Part shown: piece by piece, positions 6,343 to 6,570 of the stretch
Numbering within the stretch: position 1 is the first letter of the stretch
How the letters are laid out: every line of letters begins with the position of its first letter
NCBI GenBank assembly: GCA_050014815.1
Contig: JBEKCP010000355.1
Location: forward strand, 1 to 6,570
Source of the DNA: JBEKCP01 sp050014815
GTDB lineage: Bacteria > Planctomycetota > Planctomycetia > Pirellulales > Thermoguttaceae
DNA length: 6,570 nt
Direction: 5' to 3'
The notes under the pieces: model-generated
What the model was told of the DNA's origin: nothing
Database searches by the model: none
The model's input: only the letters and a program-made list of their open reading frames with translations
Made by a program: the position numbers and the translations under genes

Positions 6343-6570
6343 ATGAGACACTGGACAATGTGCGTTGTGAGTTTCGTTGCGGCGGCGGTCTTCGGTATGC
6401 CTGCGACGGCCGATGGAGGGAAAGACGCCGGTGCAGGCGACCGGACCAAGACCGCCAAGGAGCAGGCCGACTGCTACGATGCGACGAACTCGGCCTACGA
6501 AGTCAATCTCGCCGGCGGCAAGGAGAGCATCTCCCTTAGGCTCTTCTGCCGCAGCGGCCGGTTCACGGCA
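6343..6570 (+). CDS. exported protein of unknown function, 3' partial
   Basis: This is an open frame of 76 codons to the window edge, with no stop. It begins MRHWTMCVVSFVAAAVFGMPATADG, a good Sec signal peptide with a likely cleavage site after ATA (AxA motif, near residue 23). A charged, flexible stretch follows (GGKDAGAGDRTKTAKEQAD). The beginning of a folded part then reads CYDATNSAYEVNLAGGKE and SISLRLFCRSGRFTA, with two cysteines (C44 and C69 by my count) that could pair in the periplasm. I do not recognise the family from this fragment. It follows the AKR-like gene by 56 bases on the same strand, fitting the run of exported proteins. The strong upstream purine run and typical third-position GC support a real gene. 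Confidence 0.7.
   Translation, partial: MRHWTMCVVSFVAAAVFGMPATADGGKDAGAGDRTKTAKEQADCYDATNSAYEVNLAGGKESISLRLFCRSGRFTA

Noticed and set aside
5333..6358. 341-residue open frame on the minus strand
   Set aside because: It is the exact shadow of the Tat AKR-like gene, which has a ribosome binding site, a twin-arginine signal and family motifs. The antisense product shows none of these.

Overview
The window is GC-rich DNA with five genes, all on the + strand and closely spaced. The mix of families suggests a planctomycete or a relative in the PVC superphylum, possibly from a metagenome assembly. It holds a PQQ-type beta-propeller protein with HEAT-like sequence at its end, a large secreted glycoside-hydrolase-like protein, a formylglycine-generating-enzyme (FGE/SUMF1) fold lipoprotein, a Tat-exported aldo/keto-reductase-like protein, and a secreted unknown. 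The taxonomic call is inference from gene content; the window has no marker gene.

Layout: (1) 3-1583, a beta-propeller protein whose 5' end lies outside the window. A frameshifted HEAT-like tail follows it at 1583-1738. (2) 1739-1875, a short spacer ending in a good ribosome binding site. (3) 1876-4179, a 767-residue secreted protein that looks like a TIM-barrel glycosidase. Its last 63 residues look like the start of another exported protein. (4) 4176-5309, an FGE-fold lipoprotein whose ATG overlaps the previous stop codon. Its last 60 residues lie beyond the domain. (5) 5354-6286, a Tat-signal AKR-like protein. (6) 6343-6570, the 5' end of a gene for a small exported protein, cut by the window edge.

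Four of the five genes start with a recognisable export signal (Sec, lipoprotein, Tat, Sec), and the fifth lacks its N-terminus here. The cluster therefore probably works in the periplasm or at the cell surface, plausibly in handling carbohydrate or sulfated glycan. No substrate can be named from the sequence.

The most notable structure is damage or remodelling at gene ends. The beta-propeller gene has an apparent frameshift. The glycosidase-like gene seems fused to the truncated start of another gene. The FGE-like gene has a tail that reads like former intergenic DNA. A 31-base near-identical segment, in the same reading frame, occurs inside the propeller gene and again at the start of the FGE-like gene, 3 kb apart. 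I found no tRNA, rRNA, CRISPR array, insertion sequence or convincing terminator.
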